The position numbers were made by a program, and so were the translations under genes. Below, piece after piece: positions 8,279 to 18,130 of a stretch of 64,000 nucleotides of DNA (position 1 is its first letter; each line of letters starts with the position of its first letter). The notes under the pieces are model-generated. The model was not told the DNA's origin. It saw nothing but the letters and a program-made list of their open reading frames with translations, and did not search any database. The stretch is taken from the NCBI GenBank assembly GCA_049340005.1, contig JBMPIY010000011.1; one strand, 5' to 3'. The DNA is from CAXBDP01 sp963974465. Its GTDB lineage: Bacteria > Bacteroidota > Bacteroidia > Cytophagales > Cyclobacteriaceae.

Positions 8279-8829
8279 TAAAAAACACCTTGATCTGGGT
8301 TCTTACCTTTTATTCCTCTAAAGTAGGACTTCATCTCTTCGATATCCTTATCCAAATCACCCGATACATATTGCGGGGGAGCAACTTTCACTTGTTTATT
8401 CTCAAAATCAAAAGCACATTTCACAATCGGGACATTAGCTTTTTGAGCAACGTAGTAAAAACCCGTTTTCCATTTATCCACCCGCTTTCTTGTACCTTCG
8501 GGAGTGATAGTAATACTGAATGTTTCTTTACTATTAAACAGATCCACAATAGCATCAGTCATACTGCTATTTTTTCCTCTATCTACAGGATACCCGCCCA
8601 TCGATCTGAAAAACCAAGCTAAAGGAGCGAACTTAAACAACTCCTTTTTCGCTAAATATTTAGAATCAATTCCACCGATTTTTCTAGCTGCCACCCCTAT
8701 AGGATAATCCCAATAACTCGTATGTGGAGCAACGATAATGATAAATTTGGGCGTTTCCGCTCCAGGAAATTTTCCTACTATTTTCCAGCCTAAAAGCTTA
8801 AAGAAAAATACACAAATAGCTTGAAACAT
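8278..8829 (-). CDS. PlsC-like 1-acyl-glycerol-3-phosphate acyltransferase family protein
   Basis: Acyltransferase of 183 aa, shorter than typical PlsC (about 240 aa) but complete for the fold. The catalytic H-x4-D motif is HTSYWD (about residues 35-40). The substrate-binding block FRSMGGYPVDRG and the TPEGTR block are in the expected order. A hydrophobic N-terminus (FQAICVFFFKLLGWKIV) suggests membrane association. It probably acylates a lysophospholipid or related glycerol lipid. It is encoded downstream of urocanate hydratase with a 34-bp gap, apparently without functional linkage. Confidence 0.8.
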   Translation of the reverse strand: MFQAICVFFFKLLGWKIVGKFPGAETPKFIIIVAPHTSYWDYPIGVAARKIGGIDSKYLAKKELFKFAPLAWFFRSMGGYPVDRGKNSSMTDAIVDLFNSKETFSITITPEGTRKRVDKWKTGFYYVAQKANVPIVKCAFDFENKQVKVAPPQYVSGDLDKDIEEMKSYFRGIKGKNPDQGVF

Positions 8830-8863
8830 CGAATCTTTTTGTATGCCTAAGTACTAAGAATAA

Positions 8864-10882
8864 TTAATATAAAATCCTATCTATCAACGCACTGTCTACC
8901 AAATTAGGTAATGTTACTTGCAAGGATTTTGTTCTCTCCATTTCCCGTTTTATCGCAAAAATAGCTTCTTCATTTCGAGCCCAACTTCTCCGTGCTATAC
9001 CATTGTTCACATCATAGAAAAGCATGCTCTCTATATTCTTTTCGGCTTTTTTGGTACCATCCAATAGCATCCCAAAACCGCCATTGATAACCTCACCCCA
9101 GCCTACGCCGCCGCCATTGTGAATACTCACCCAAGTGGCTCCTCGGAATGAATCGCCAATAACATTATGAATAGCCATATCGGCTGTGAACTTACTGCCA
9201 TCGTAGATATTACTCGTTTCGCGATAGGGCGAATCCGTACCACTTACATCGTGATGATCTCTACCGAGAACAACAGGTCCAATTTTCTTTTCCTTAATGG
9301 CCTTATTGAAAGCTTTTGCAATTTCGATACGACCTTCTGCATCGGCATATAGAATGCGAGCTTGCGAGCCTACCACCAATTTATTCTTTTTGGCTCGCTT
9401 TATCCAATTGATATTATCGTCCAATTGTCCAAGAATTTCTTTGGGCGCATTCCGACGAATTTTTGACAATACTTTAGCCGCCAACATATCCGTATAATCC
9501 AAATCTTCAGCCTTGCCACTTGTACACACCCAGCGAAAAGGGCCAAATCCATAATCAAAACAAATAGGACCCAAAATATCCTGCACGTAGGATGGATAAC
9601 GGAAATTCACCTTGTCATCGGCCAGTACATCCGCTCCTGCCCTACTTGCTTCAAGCAAAAAGGCATTACCATAATCGAAGAAATAGGTGCCTCTAGCAGC
9701 GTGCTTATTGATAATGTTTGCATGCTTTCGAAGGGAATCCTTCACCTTATCCATAAATTTTCGTGGGCGCTCTGCCATCATGCGGTTGCTTTCCTCGAAG
9801 CTTAAACCAACCGGATAATATCCTCCCGCAAAGGGATTGTGAAGTGAGGTCTGATCAGAACCAATTTCCACGAAAATATTCTCCTTATAGAATGTTTCCC
9901 ATACATCCACCACATTTCCCAAATAGGCAATAGAGAGCACTTTCTTATTTTCCTTGGCTGATTTTACCAAGTTGACCAATTCTCCTAAATCCTCTACCAA
10001 CACATCTACCCAGCCTTGCTCATGGCGTTTTCTCGCCGCTTTAGGATTGACTTCGGCCACTACTGATACACAGCCGGCAATATTACCGGCTTTGGGCTGG
10101 GCTCCACTCATGCCGCCCAAACCTGAAGAGAGGAATAATTTGCCGGCAAAATCATCACTTCCTCCCGCTATTTTTCTCAAAGCATTCATCACTGTGATGG
10201 TAGTGCCATGCACAATTCCTTGCGGACCAATATACATGTAGGAACCGGCTGTCATTTGCCCATATTGGGTGACTCCTAAGGCATTATATTTTTCATAATC
10301 ATCCGGCTTCGAATAGTTTGGAATCATCATTCCATTAGTCACCACCACTCTGGGTGCTTTCTTCGAGGACGGAAAAAGTCCCATTGGATGCCCAGAATAA
10401 ATATGCAGGGTTTGATCCTCCCGCATTTCACTGAGGTATTTCATGGTGAGGCGATATTGTGCCCAATTCTGAAAAACCGCTCCATTGCCGCCATAGGTGA
10501 TTAATTCTTGCGGATGCTGCGCCACAGCTGGATCCAAATTGTTTTGAATCATCAACATGATAGCCGCTGCTTCCTTACATTTTGCCGGATAGTCTTTGAT
10601 TTTTCTAGCGGAAATTGGATTGTCAGGCATCAGGCGATACATATAAATCCGTCCGTGCAAGGTCAATTCTTCTGCAAATTCCTTGGCTAAAACATCGTGT
10701 TGTTCTGCGGGGAAATATCTTAAAGCATTGGTAATGGCCAACTTCTTTTCATCCTTATTCAGGATATCCTTGCGCTTGGGAGCATGACTCACACTTGGAT
10801 CGGGAAATTTGGCGGGAGGTAAAACAGCAGGAATTCCTGCTTTCAATTCATCTTTAAAACTCAATATTTTCTCTGTTTCCAT
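8864..10882 (-). CDS. hutU: Urocanate hydratase
   Basis: Converts urocanate to 4-imidazolone-5-propionate, the second step of histidine degradation, using tightly bound NAD as electrophile. The 672-aa protein is longer than the 550-560 aa Proteobacterial enzyme and matches the Bacteroidota form. The segments YIGPQGIVHGTTITVMNA, FLSSGLGGMSGAQPKA and DQTSLHNPFAGGYYPVG are diagnostic. A cysteine-containing stretch near the active-site region reads RWVCTSGKAEDL. No other hut gene (hutH, hutI, hutG) is in the window, so the pathway genes are dispersed. The gene carries four copies of the GCGGGAGG octamer, two of them in consecutive AGG-type frames. Confidence 0.95.
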   Translation of the reverse strand: METEKILSFKDELKAGIPAVLPPAKFPDPSVSHAPKRKDILNKDEKKLAITNALRYFPAEQHDVLAKEFAEELTLHGRIYMYRLMPDNPISARKIKDYPAKCKEAAAIMLMIQNNLDPAVAQHPQELITYGGNGAVFQNWAQYRLTMKYLSEMREDQTLHIYSGHPMGLFPSSKKAPRVVVTNGMMIPNYSKPDDYEKYNALGVTQYGQMTAGSYMYIGPQGIVHGTTITVMNALRKIAGGSDDFAGKLFLSSGLGGMSGAQPKAGNIAGCVSVVAEVNPKAARKRHEQGWVDVLVEDLGELVNLVKSAKENKKVLSIAYLGNVVDVWETFYKENIFVEIGSDQTSLHNPFAGGYYPVGLSFEESNRMMAERPRKFMDKVKDSLRKHANIINKHAARGTYFFDYGNAFLLEASRAGADVLADDKVNFRYPSYVQDILGPICFDYGFGPFRWVCTSGKAEDLDYTDMLAAKVLSKIRRNAPKEILGQLDDNINWIKRAKKNKLVVGSQARILYADAEGRIEIAKAFNKAIKEKKIGPVVLGRDHHDVSGTDSPYRETSNIYDGSKFTADMAIHNVIGDSFRGATWVSIHNGGGVGWGEVINGGFGMLLDGTKKAEKNIESMLFYDVNNGIARRSWARNEEAIFAIKREMERTKSLQVTLPNLVDSALIDRILY

Positions 10883-10908
10883 AGCAGCAATCTGTAAAGG
10901 CTTATAAG

Positions 10909-11703
10909 CTATGAAACCTTTTTGTTTTTTGAATGATTTTCGACCAAAGAAATTAATGCCGAGTCATTGGCCAGTGCATGTTTTGTGTGTTCATAACCAA
11001 TTTTAAAAATTTCTTTTGCATGCTGCACATCGAAGGCACTATGCCTGTATATCTCTGTTGGTTCTAGCAATACCTGACAATATCTAGCTCTATCGTAAGC
11101 ATTGTAATTGATTGCCATAAGCAATACTCTTTCCAGCAAATCCCTGAAATTCTTTAAGTTATAATCTGGACTCACCTTATTGGTATTTACACCAATAATA
11201 AAGTCACATTGCTCTTGCAATGGCTCTGCTGGCAAGTTGTTTAGCACGCCGCCATCTACATAAAATTCACCTTCAATCTCCACAGGGTCGAAAATAACGG
11301 GAATACAAGAGGATGCCATTACCGACTTGATCAAATCACCACTATTGAAAAAAACCGTTTTACCTCTTTTCAAATCCGTCGCCGCTACTGTCAAGGGTAT
11401 TTTCAATTTGGCGAAATCATTATGCGGGAGGTATTTTCGGTAAATGGTTTCTGCAGGAGTCATTTTCAGAATACCCGTTTTGCTGATTGCAGGTCGGATA
11501 AGTCTAAAAAAACTGGTGGAAATAATGATGTTTAGCACTTCCTCAGGGTCATAGCCATTAGCATAAAGTGCACCGGCAATAGCACCAGCACTTGTACCGG
11601 ATATAGCACTAATCTCAATTCCTGCTTCGTCCAATGCTTTGAGCACACCAAGATGGGCAATTCCTCTTGCGCCTCCACCTGAAAGTGCTATTCCTATTTT
11701 CAT
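10909..11703 (-). CDS. Patatin-like phospholipase (RssA-type)
   Basis: Serine esterase/phospholipase of 264 aa using a Ser-Asp dyad. The oxyanion motif GGGARG is at residues 9-14, the nucleophile elbow GTSAG at 36-40 (S38), and the catalytic aspartate in VDGGVLNN at about D150. There is no signal peptide, so it acts in the cytoplasm or at the inner membrane surface. The length is right for the bacterial RssA/YlbK group. It sits 26 bp upstream of urocanate hydratase and 34 bp downstream of the metallo-beta-lactamase-fold gene on the same strand. The physiological lipid substrate is unknown. Confidence 0.88.
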   Translation of the reverse strand: MKIGIALSGGGARGIAHLGVLKALDEAGIEISAISGTSAGAIAGALYANGYDPEEVLNIIISTSFFRLIRPAISKTGILKMTPAETIYRKYLPHNDFAKLKIPLTVAATDLKRGKTVFFNSGDLIKSVMASSCIPVIFDPVEIEGEFYVDGGVLNNLPAEPLQEQCDFIIGVNTNKVSPDYNLKNFRDLLERVLLMAINYNAYDRARYCQVLLEPTEIYRHSAFDVQHAKEIFKIGYEHTKHALANDSALISLVENHSKNKKVS

Positions 11704-11737
11704 CGATTATTGGGGTAAATGCTTATGTTCAGAATAG

Positions 11738-12583
11738 TTAAAGAATTTCTCGCAAAGCGAAGGTTTGATCTACTCTTACGCCTTTTTCAGTCATCTTCAC
11801 TGTGCAACATTCATGCGCCGCATCATGTTCAAAATACAAGATATAGTTCTTTTCCGCTGCTTCATTCAGGAAGGCTTCTTTTTCTTCCAAAGTAAGCAAA
11901 GGCCGCGTATCATAACCCATTACAAAAGGTACAGGTAAATGCCCAACAGAAGGCAATAAATCCGCTACAAATACGATTGTTCTACCCTTATACTTAATCT
12001 TAGGCAGCATTTGCTTATCTGTATGCCCATTTACATAGATTAATTCGAATGGCATTTCAGCAGGTTTATTTCCATTCAAAAAATGTAAATGACCGCTCTC
12101 TTGCATGGGTAGAATATTCTCCTTGAGAAAACTAGCTTGCTCTCTCCTATTTGGTTTAGTCGCCCATTCCCAATGTTCGGCATTTGACCAATATTTAGCA
12201 TTCGGGAAAGCCATTTCTACTTTCGCCGGATCGTTGTTTTTGTATTGCACACCCCCACCGCAATGATCGAAATGCAAATGGGTGAAAAACATATCTGTAA
12301 TATCCTCCCGCTTAAATCCTGCATTTGCTAGCGATTTATCCAGACTATCATCTCCATGAAGGTAATAGTGACTAAAGAATTTTGCATCCTGCTTATTGCC
12401 AATACCATTGTCTATCAGTATGAGTCTATCTCCATCTTCCATCAATAAGCAACGCATTGCCCAAGTACACATATTATTCTCATCAGCGGGATTGGTTCTT
12501 TGCCATAAAGATTTAGGCACCACACCAAACATTGCTCCGCCATCTAACTTAAATAAGCCTGTATTGATTACATATAAATTCAT
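11738..12583 (-). CDS. Metallo-beta-lactamase-fold hydrolase (AHL-lactonase/YtnP-like)
   Basis: Binuclear zinc hydrolase of 281 aa. The metal motif HLHFDH (H102, H104, D106, H107) is followed by NGHTDKQM and VADLLPS, supplying further ligands. No signal peptide is visible, so it is cytoplasmic. The layout resembles MBL-fold enzymes annotated as N-acyl homoserine lactonase family or YtnP, which hydrolyse lactones or other esters. True quorum-quenching activity cannot be inferred. It is the first gene of a likely minus-strand run with the patatin-like gene. The upstream 470 bp carry repeats rather than genes. Confidence 0.82.
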   Translation of the reverse strand: MNLYVINTGLFKLDGGAMFGVVPKSLWQRTNPADENNMCTWAMRCLLMEDGDRLILIDNGIGNKQDAKFFSHYYLHGDDSLDKSLANAGFKREDITDMFFTHLHFDHCGGGVQYKNNDPAKVEMAFPNAKYWSNAEHWEWATKPNRREQASFLKENILPMQESGHLHFLNGNKPAEMPFELIYVNGHTDKQMLPKIKYKGRTIVFVADLLPSVGHLPVPFVMGYDTRPLLTLEEKEAFLNEAAEKNYILYFEHDAAHECCTVKMTEKGVRVDQTFALREIL

Positions 12584-12708
12584 AAACTAAAATTAGGAAT
12601 GATTTGCTAGCTGGCAAAGATGTATTTACAATTATCAATAATGGGTAATGGAATAAATATTAATTGAAGTAATTGAAATGTGAAAAAGTTTTGTCCACAT
12701 TTAGGATT

Positions 12709-12736
12709 GTAGAGACAAGGTATGCCCTGTCTCTAC
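12709..12736. repeat. Palindromic intergenic repeat, copy 1
   Basis: A 28-bp imperfect palindrome runs from GTAGAGACA to TGTCTCTAC. The second, perfect copy is at 31729-31756. Both lie in gene-free DNA and are of the GTAGAGAC...GTCTCTAC type of small dispersed palindromes found in many Bacteroidota and cyanobacterial genomes, probably non-autonomous mobile units. The rest of 12584-13058 has no gene. A short minus-strand run near 12885 encoding VIIWNM shares 18 nt with the IS110 remnant at 30.2 kb and may be a trace of the same element. Confidence 0.65.
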
Positions 12737-13058
12737 TAGGAGGAGTTGAAGAGATAAATGATATTGGTTTTGGAGTCTTAATTTTTTCTGCTGTAGGTTT
12801 TATTAGATTCTACTAACCTAAATAAAAATCTCAAATCTAGAGAAATACTCTTATGTTGACTCATAAAAAACTAGTGATTGCCATATTCCAAATAATAACA
12901 TAACACGATTGAAAAGTAGCCGAATTATGATCCATTTGAATAGTTTTTTTCGGCTTATCTACACTGAAACAATTTCATAATCAAATCGGAAAATTGCCTA
13001 AAGAAATGATAGCATCATTTTGAATCATGAAACTAGAAAATAGTTATACATAGCTTTG

Positions 13059-15665
13059 CTACTCACTCCTCAAGCTTGTCGCAGGATTTGCCATAGCTGC
13101 TTTTACTGAGCGATAGCCAATTGTAAGCAATACAACAACTAGAATAATAGCAAGTTCTAAGGCGAATACCCAAATTCCTAATTCAATCTGATAGGCAAAG
13201 CCGGTCAACCAACGTGACATCAGCACCCAGCCAACAGGGGCTGCGATAAGAAATGCATACAGTACCAATCTAGAGAATTCTTTTCCGAAAATCCAAAGTA
13301 TCTGAAACATATCACTACCCAATACTTTCCGAATACCTATTTCCTTGGTTTTTTGAACAGCCATAAAAGAAGCAAGACCATACAAACCCATACCACCTAT
13401 GAACAAAGCGATAATAGAAAAATATTGGATCAAGGTCATGATCATTTGTTCCTGTTCATAGAATTTTGCGATATGATCGTCTAAAAATTCATATTGATAT
13501 AGTTGATCTGGATACATAGTGCTCCAGGTTTTCTCGAGTGCTTTGAGCGTGGAGCTAAGATCAGCCGTATTGATTTTGACGGCAAAGCCGTTATATGTCT
13601 CTTTGGCTGTGGTGATAAAAATAGGTTTGATTTCTGAATGGAAAGATTGCTCATGAAAATCACTCACAACTCCTACAATCTGTCCTTTCCAACGACCCCC
13701 ATTCACAGCAATATGATTTCCTAAAATTTCGTTCGGATCAGTAATTCCAAGTTTTGTCAACACCATCTCATTAACCAAAAAATCCCTAGCCGTATCAGAA
13801 GGTGTCACATTCCTACCTGCCAACAGTTCAATATCGAAAGTCTGCAAGTAGTTTTCATCGGCATTCTTTACACTGATACCAAAAGCTTCCGCTTCGGTGT
13901 TGTTGTTATAGATCAGAGATGTAGTCCAATGACTGGAGGATGCTGGAGTAGATAGACAAAGCGAGACGCTCTGTACCTGAGGTAATGCCAAAAACTGTTC
14001 TTTGAGCGTATTCATTTTTTGATCATTGGATCCAACGTCAATCATGACTATTCCATCGGAATTGAACCCCATGTCGGTCTGGGTAAAATACTTCATTTGA
14101 GAAATCATTACCAATAGCGCAATTAAGAGTACCTGTGAAATACTAAATTGGGTAATCACTAATCCCCTCCGAATATTAAAACTATTGCCTTGTTGACCTT
14201 TCGTGCTGCCTTTCAATGCCGAAACGACTTTGAATCCTGAAAGCACTATTCCAGGATAAGCGCCTGCCATTAATGTCACTGTTAAAAACAACAATAATAG
14301 AAATATAGGTACCTGAAAGTTTTCAAACAGCTCTATTGATATTTGGGTGTTGAAAAAAGTATTGATATAAGGCAATACCAAAAACGCAGTAGTTGTAGCC
14401 AATATCATGGCGAACAAAACAATTAAGCCAGTTTCGGTGGTAAATTGCCAGAACAATTGCCCCCTGGTACTTCCCAATGCTTTCCTGACACCTACTTCTT
14501 TGGCACGGGTTGCTGCTTGGGCAGTGGCAAGGTTGATAAAGTTAAGACAGGCAGTAAACACCAGCAATCCTCCAATCACAGATAGCAGCCAAATGGTAGT
14601 TTTGTCCATAGTACCACCGTACCTCGGGTCATAGTGTACCTCTGCAAGTGGCTGTAATTTATAATGATGTACATTCTTATTTGTAGGTCTGAATTTCTTA
14701 ACATATTCAGGTAGCACTTTCTCTACGTCCGATGGACTAACTCCTGGTCTTAACCTGACAAATGTCTGAAGATTGTCAGTGATTCCTCCCCATGTATCTG
14801 AGGCAATCCATTCGTTGATCTCCTTCATCGTACTATAGGAAAAATAGATCTCCGAATAGAAATTCGTGTTACTGGGAATATTTTGTAAGATACCTGTTAC
14901 TTTTAGATCGATTTTGTTATCATACCGGATTACCTTTCCGATGGGAGAATCATCGCCAAAAAACTTTTTGGCAATTCTATCACTCAAAATCACAGTATTG
15001 GGTTCTTTAAGCGCATTTTCATGACTTCCTTCCAACATAGGAAAATTGAAAATATCAAAGAGTTCAGGATCTGCTACCGCAATAGCTTCCAGGTATTTGC
15101 TGGTTTGTCCATCCTTTTCAATCGTAATCAATTCATCAGTATGGCTCAGAATTCGGGCTATCTTTTCTCCATAAGTATAATCTTCCTTAAATGCATTCCC
15201 AAAGCCAGGAGGAACACTTCCCGAGTAATCGATCATATCCTGGTGCTCATCCGTCACAAACCTGTATATCCGGTCAGGATGGTGGTGAAAATCGTCGAAA
15301 GCGCTGTGGTAGGAAACGAAAGCAAAAATCAACAAGGCACATGCAATGCCCAATGCAAGTCCGGTAACATTGATTATGGTGTAAAGTTTCTTGCCAGTGA
15401 TGTTTCTCCAGGCAATTTTGAAGTTGCTTCGATACATTGTATTGATGGTTAAGTTTTCAAATCCTTTTATTGGTCTAATGATTCCGGGACGCAATAGCAA
15501 TAGCACGTCTTTAGAAAATTTGGCATCTGCCTTCATCTTCCCAATCTCCCTGAGCCTTTCACTATAGAGCTCCATCAGGTCGCCTTCTATGGAATCCATC
15601 AAATCTGGATGGCAAAACCACCGGAAGAATCGGAGGGGAAGTTTTGGAGGATGAGGTTGGGGCAT
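13059..15665 (-). CDS. MacB-like ABC transporter permease with permease prefix domain
   Basis: Large 868-aa integral membrane protein of the FtsX/MacB permease superfamily. Residues 1-70 form a soluble prefix (LRFFRWFCHPDLMDSIEGDL) characteristic of permeases paired with PadR regulators. A first FtsX unit starts with a membrane helix near residue 95 and an extracytoplasmic MacB-type domain. A three-helix block around 375-480 contains KEVGVRKALGSTR, and a second periplasmic domain and helix block contains TKEIGIRKVLGSD. The two matching coupling-helix motifs show a duplicated architecture. No ATPase gene is adjacent, so the partner is elsewhere. Such permeases move peptides, lipids or antibiotics or act as mechanotransmitters; the substrate is unknown. 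The PadR gene lies 77 bp upstream. Confidence 0.88.
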   Translation of the reverse strand: MPQPHPPKLPLRFFRWFCHPDLMDSIEGDLMELYSERLREIGKMKADAKFSKDVLLLLRPGIIRPIKGFENLTINTMYRSNFKIAWRNITGKKLYTIINVTGLALGIACALLIFAFVSYHSAFDDFHHHPDRIYRFVTDEHQDMIDYSGSVPPGFGNAFKEDYTYGEKIARILSHTDELITIEKDGQTSKYLEAIAVADPELFDIFNFPMLEGSHENALKEPNTVILSDRIAKKFFGDDSPIGKVIRYDNKIDLKVTGILQNIPSNTNFYSEIYFSYSTMKEINEWIASDTWGGITDNLQTFVRLRPGVSPSDVEKVLPEYVKKFRPTNKNVHHYKLQPLAEVHYDPRYGGTMDKTTIWLLSVIGGLLVFTACLNFINLATAQAATRAKEVGVRKALGSTRGQLFWQFTTETGLIVLFAMILATTTAFLVLPYINTFFNTQISIELFENFQVPIFLLLLFLTVTLMAGAYPGIVLSGFKVVSALKGSTKGQQGNSFNIRRGLVITQFSISQVLLIALLVMISQMKYFTQTDMGFNSDGIVMIDVGSNDQKMNTLKEQFLALPQVQSVSLCLSTPASSSHWTTSLIYNNNTEAEAFGISVKNADENYLQTFDIELLAGRNVTPSDTARDFLVNEMVLTKLGITDPNEILGNHIAVNGGRWKGQIVGVVSDFHEQSFHSEIKPIFITTAKETYNGFAVKINTADLSSTLKALEKTWSTMYPDQLYQYEFLDDHIAKFYEQEQMIMTLIQYFSIIALFIGGMGLYGLASFMAVQKTKEIGIRKVLGSDMFQILWIFGKEFSRLVLYAFLIAAPVGWVLMSRWLTGFAYQIELGIWVFALELAIILVVVLLTIGYRSVKAAMANPATSLRSE

Positions 15666-15742
15666 TTTGTTTTAGATAGTTGATTATGAATTATCGTTTT
15701 CCAGTACACAGTAGATAGCTGTTAACTAAATACTTGCAAACC

Positions 15743-16087
15743 TTAGATTCCCATATATTTCTCTTTTAAGGCGATTTTAGGAATGGCATTCCAAAGCTCT
15801 TCTCGAGTGGTTTTGTTGTATTCCAATGCTTTTTTGCCCAAAGCAGTGATCTGAAAGAATTTTTTGGGTCTTCCTGCCCTTTCCTCGGTAGCTTCTCCTT
15901 TTCTTGAGGAGAGATAGCCTTTCTCTTCCAACCGTTTGAGTGCTGTCTGTAATGCACCCACGCTGACACTTCGAGCCAAACGATCTTCAATTTCCTTTTT
16001 GATGGAAACCCCATAAGCCCCATCATACAAGATGCCAACGGTCAGCATAACTACTTCTTCGAATTCTCCCAACTGGTATTTTCTCAT
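15743..16087 (-). CDS. PadR-family transcriptional regulator
   Basis: Winged-helix repressor of 114 aa starting at the ATG at 16087 (MRKYQLGEFEEVV). An upstream TTG at 16129 would add 14 residues that homologues lack. The pattern GEFEEVVMLTVGILYDGAYGVSI followed by VSVGALQTALKRLEEKGYL is the standard PadR fold with the recognition helix at about residues 40-58. It is encoded just upstream of the MacB-like permease on the same strand, the usual arrangement in Bacteroidota, and probably controls the pair in response to a small ligand. Confidence 0.88.
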   Translation of the reverse strand: MRKYQLGEFEEVVMLTVGILYDGAYGVSIKKEIEDRLARSVSVGALQTALKRLEEKGYLSSRKGEATEERAGRPKKFFQITALGKKALEYNKTTREELWNAIPKIALKEKYMGI

Positions 16088-16710
16088 ATGCCAGATATTT
16101 TTTCCTATTTGTAGTAATAATCTTGCCAAAAAAAAACTGCGTAATTAGCCTGTATAATGCTTTTGGATTTACTGCATTGTTCGAATCAGCACAAAATCGT
16201 CCGATTCTGGGATCGTTTTTAAATTTTGTTTTCTTTTGAAAACCAACTGAAACTTCTCTCTGTGCGAAAATAGAGATCTATAAGAAAATCCTTTAGATAG
16301 GTTAAATTCATAGATTTCAGCTTTCCGCAATTTGGTTATTTGAAAAAATTACCACTTTAATTTTGATAAAAAACAGATGATTAATATCAAACCTTACAGG
16401 AAAACACACTCACTGAAATAGCAAAAACAGAAGATGAGTTGGTTTGATTTTGGCCTCACTCTTTTGATAAAATTCACAATAAGGTTCTGAAAAATACACC
16501 GTTTAGTAATGCCTTAACAAAATACCTTACTCTTAACAATGAGGGAATTTAGGTTTTTAGATTGTTACATCATCAATTATATGTGCAATAACGGATTTCA
16601 AGAAGATGGCTTACAAATCCTCCCGCTACAATAGCTATTGGAAGAAAAAATCCTGAATTGAGGATTAAAACATGCATTAAATTTTACAATATTAGCTAGA
16701 GGATTATCTT
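16088..16710. other. Gene-free stretch between PadR and AraC genes
   Basis: I see no convincing gene in these 620 bp. The sequence is AT-rich. It contains one copy of the window-wide octamer as CCTCCCGC at 16619-16626, the last before a 13.4-kb octamer-free interval. The 3' end includes the downstream region of the AraC gene. No clear hairpin terminator was found. Confidence 0.5.
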
Positions 16711-17619
16711 TCAATTCAGACTCCTATAGGTCTTTGGACTTATGCCTGTTTTTGATTTGAATAATTTGCTGAAGTGATTAGGATAGTCAAAACCTAATTC
16801 ATAAGCTATTTCATTTATGTTATCATTAGAATTTAATAAAAGTGCTTTTGCCTTTTCTACCAAAGCCAAATCAATATGTTCTTTAGCACTTTTCCCTGTT
16901 TCTATTTTTAGTAAATCACTCAAATAATAAGGTGATAGGTTCAAGGCTTCACCACAATCTGCAACAGTTGGCATTCCTTTTTCAACTAAACCGGTTTGCA
17001 TATAGTTAGTTAAAAATTGTTCGAACTGAATTAAAATACCTTTATTTTGAGTCTTTCTCGTAATAAATTGTCTGCTATAATAGCGCTGACAATATTTTAA
17101 AAGTGATTCAATATTGATCGCAATAATCTCATTTGTATGAGTATCTATTCGTTGATTGTACTCATCTTCTATTTTATAAATGATTGAGGTAAGCGACTGA
17201 TTTTCTTCGTTTGATAAGTGCAATGCTTCATGTTCCTCGTAATTGAAAAATGGGTACTGACGTATACTGTTAAATAGATTCATGCTATGCACAAAATCGA
17301 CATGTACTACTAAAGTCCATTCATCTTCTGCTTCTGAAAAATCTGTGGAGCTGGATGAAAAAACTTGATTTGCAGAGATGAAAACCATCGAACCTTCTTG
17401 AAAATCATATTGATTCCGTCCATATTTTAAGATAGATTTTTGATTTCCTTTAAGGGAAATAAGATACATATCCAAGATAAACCTTTGCTCCGTAAATTTT
17501 TTATCAATCTTAAAATCTGAATGCCTAACTACCGAAACTAAGGGGTGCTTAGGTTTTGCCAAACCAAACAATTGGTGTAACTCTGGTATAGTTTTAATGT
17601 GTATGACAGGCTGGTTCAT
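16711..17619 (-). CDS. AraC-family transcriptional regulator
   Basis: 302-aa regulator with an N-terminal sensing half and a C-terminal double helix-turn-helix of the AraC/XylS type. The second HTH is visible as NINEIAYELGFDYPNHFSKL followed by FKSKTGISPKTYR at the very C-terminus. The first is around LNLSPYYLSDLLKIETGKSA. It is the last gene of a four-gene minus-strand run (SDR, SRPBCC, membrane protein, AraC). It therefore likely regulates that cluster or a nearby target. The inducer is unknown. Confidence 0.88.
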   Translation of the reverse strand: MNQPVIHIKTIPELHQLFGLAKPKHPLVSVVRHSDFKIDKKFTEQRFILDMYLISLKGNQKSILKYGRNQYDFQEGSMVFISANQVFSSSSTDFSEAEDEWTLVVHVDFVHSMNLFNSIRQYPFFNYEEHEALHLSNEENQSLTSIIYKIEDEYNQRIDTHTNEIIAINIESLLKYCQRYYSRQFITRKTQNKGILIQFEQFLTNYMQTGLVEKGMPTVADCGEALNLSPYYLSDLLKIETGKSAKEHIDLALVEKAKALLLNSNDNINEIAYELGFDYPNHFSKLFKSKTGISPKTYRSLN

Positions 17620-17632
17620 TCGAAGAAGGAAT

Positions 17633-18121
17633 TTAAAGTTGCTGTAAAGTTTTCAAATAGATTTTCAAGCGTAAATGTAGAATAGTGTCAAAAAAATATG
17701 CCACAAAGAAAAATCCAGCAAAACCAATACTCATTCCTTTATAAAGTGGATGGTTAAGCAAAAATGCAAATAATAAAGATCCCAAAAGTAAACTCACCCA
17801 GAGTATTCTTATCATACGATAAACTAGATCATCTTTTCGTGATTTTTTCAGCTGCATTTCAAGAGCTGATTGAGGTCTTTGAATATAGACTTGTTCAACC
17901 TTTACAATATATTTTGGTCTCATCACCAACTGATAACTGCTGTATCCCAGCAGTACTATTTCAAGTATGACAAAGGGTATAATCATTCCTTTATAAAAAG
18001 GATGTTGAAAATCAGCAAAGTTTAAAAAGGCAATCCCAATTAGAAAACCAATGACAAGACCGATTTTACCTTGCAAAACTTCGCCTTTTACCCATCGGGT
18101 TGTAAGTTCAATAACTTCCAC
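17633..18121 (-). CDS. Small integral membrane protein of unknown function
   Basis: 162 aa, start codon GTG at 18121, 9 bp after the SRPBCC stop. About four membrane segments can be seen, as two pairs: LQGKIGLVIGFLIGIAFLNF and MIIPFVILEIVLLGYSSY, then WVSLLLGSLLFAFLL and MSIGFAGFFFVAYFF. The pairs are separated by a charged cytoplasmic stretch (about residues 70-105). Both pairs are linked by the similar phrases HPFYKGM and HPLYKGM, suggesting an internal duplication. I do not recognise a named family. Placement inside the SDR/SRPBCC/AraC operon is the only functional hint. Confidence 0.7.
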   Translation of the reverse strand: MEVIELTTRWVKGEVLQGKIGLVIGFLIGIAFLNFADFQHPFYKGMIIPFVILEIVLLGYSSYQLVMRPKYIVKVEQVYIQRPQSALEMQLKKSRKDDLVYRMIRILWVSLLLGSLLFAFLLNHPLYKGMSIGFAGFFFVAYFFDTILHLRLKIYLKTLQQL

Positions 18122-18130
18122 TCCAATTGA

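Noticed and set aside
12861..12911. Second IS110 remnant at 12.88 kb
   Set aside because: Only about 18 nt are shared with the 30.2-kb remnant and the surrounding frame has no further similarity, so I mention it only as a hint.
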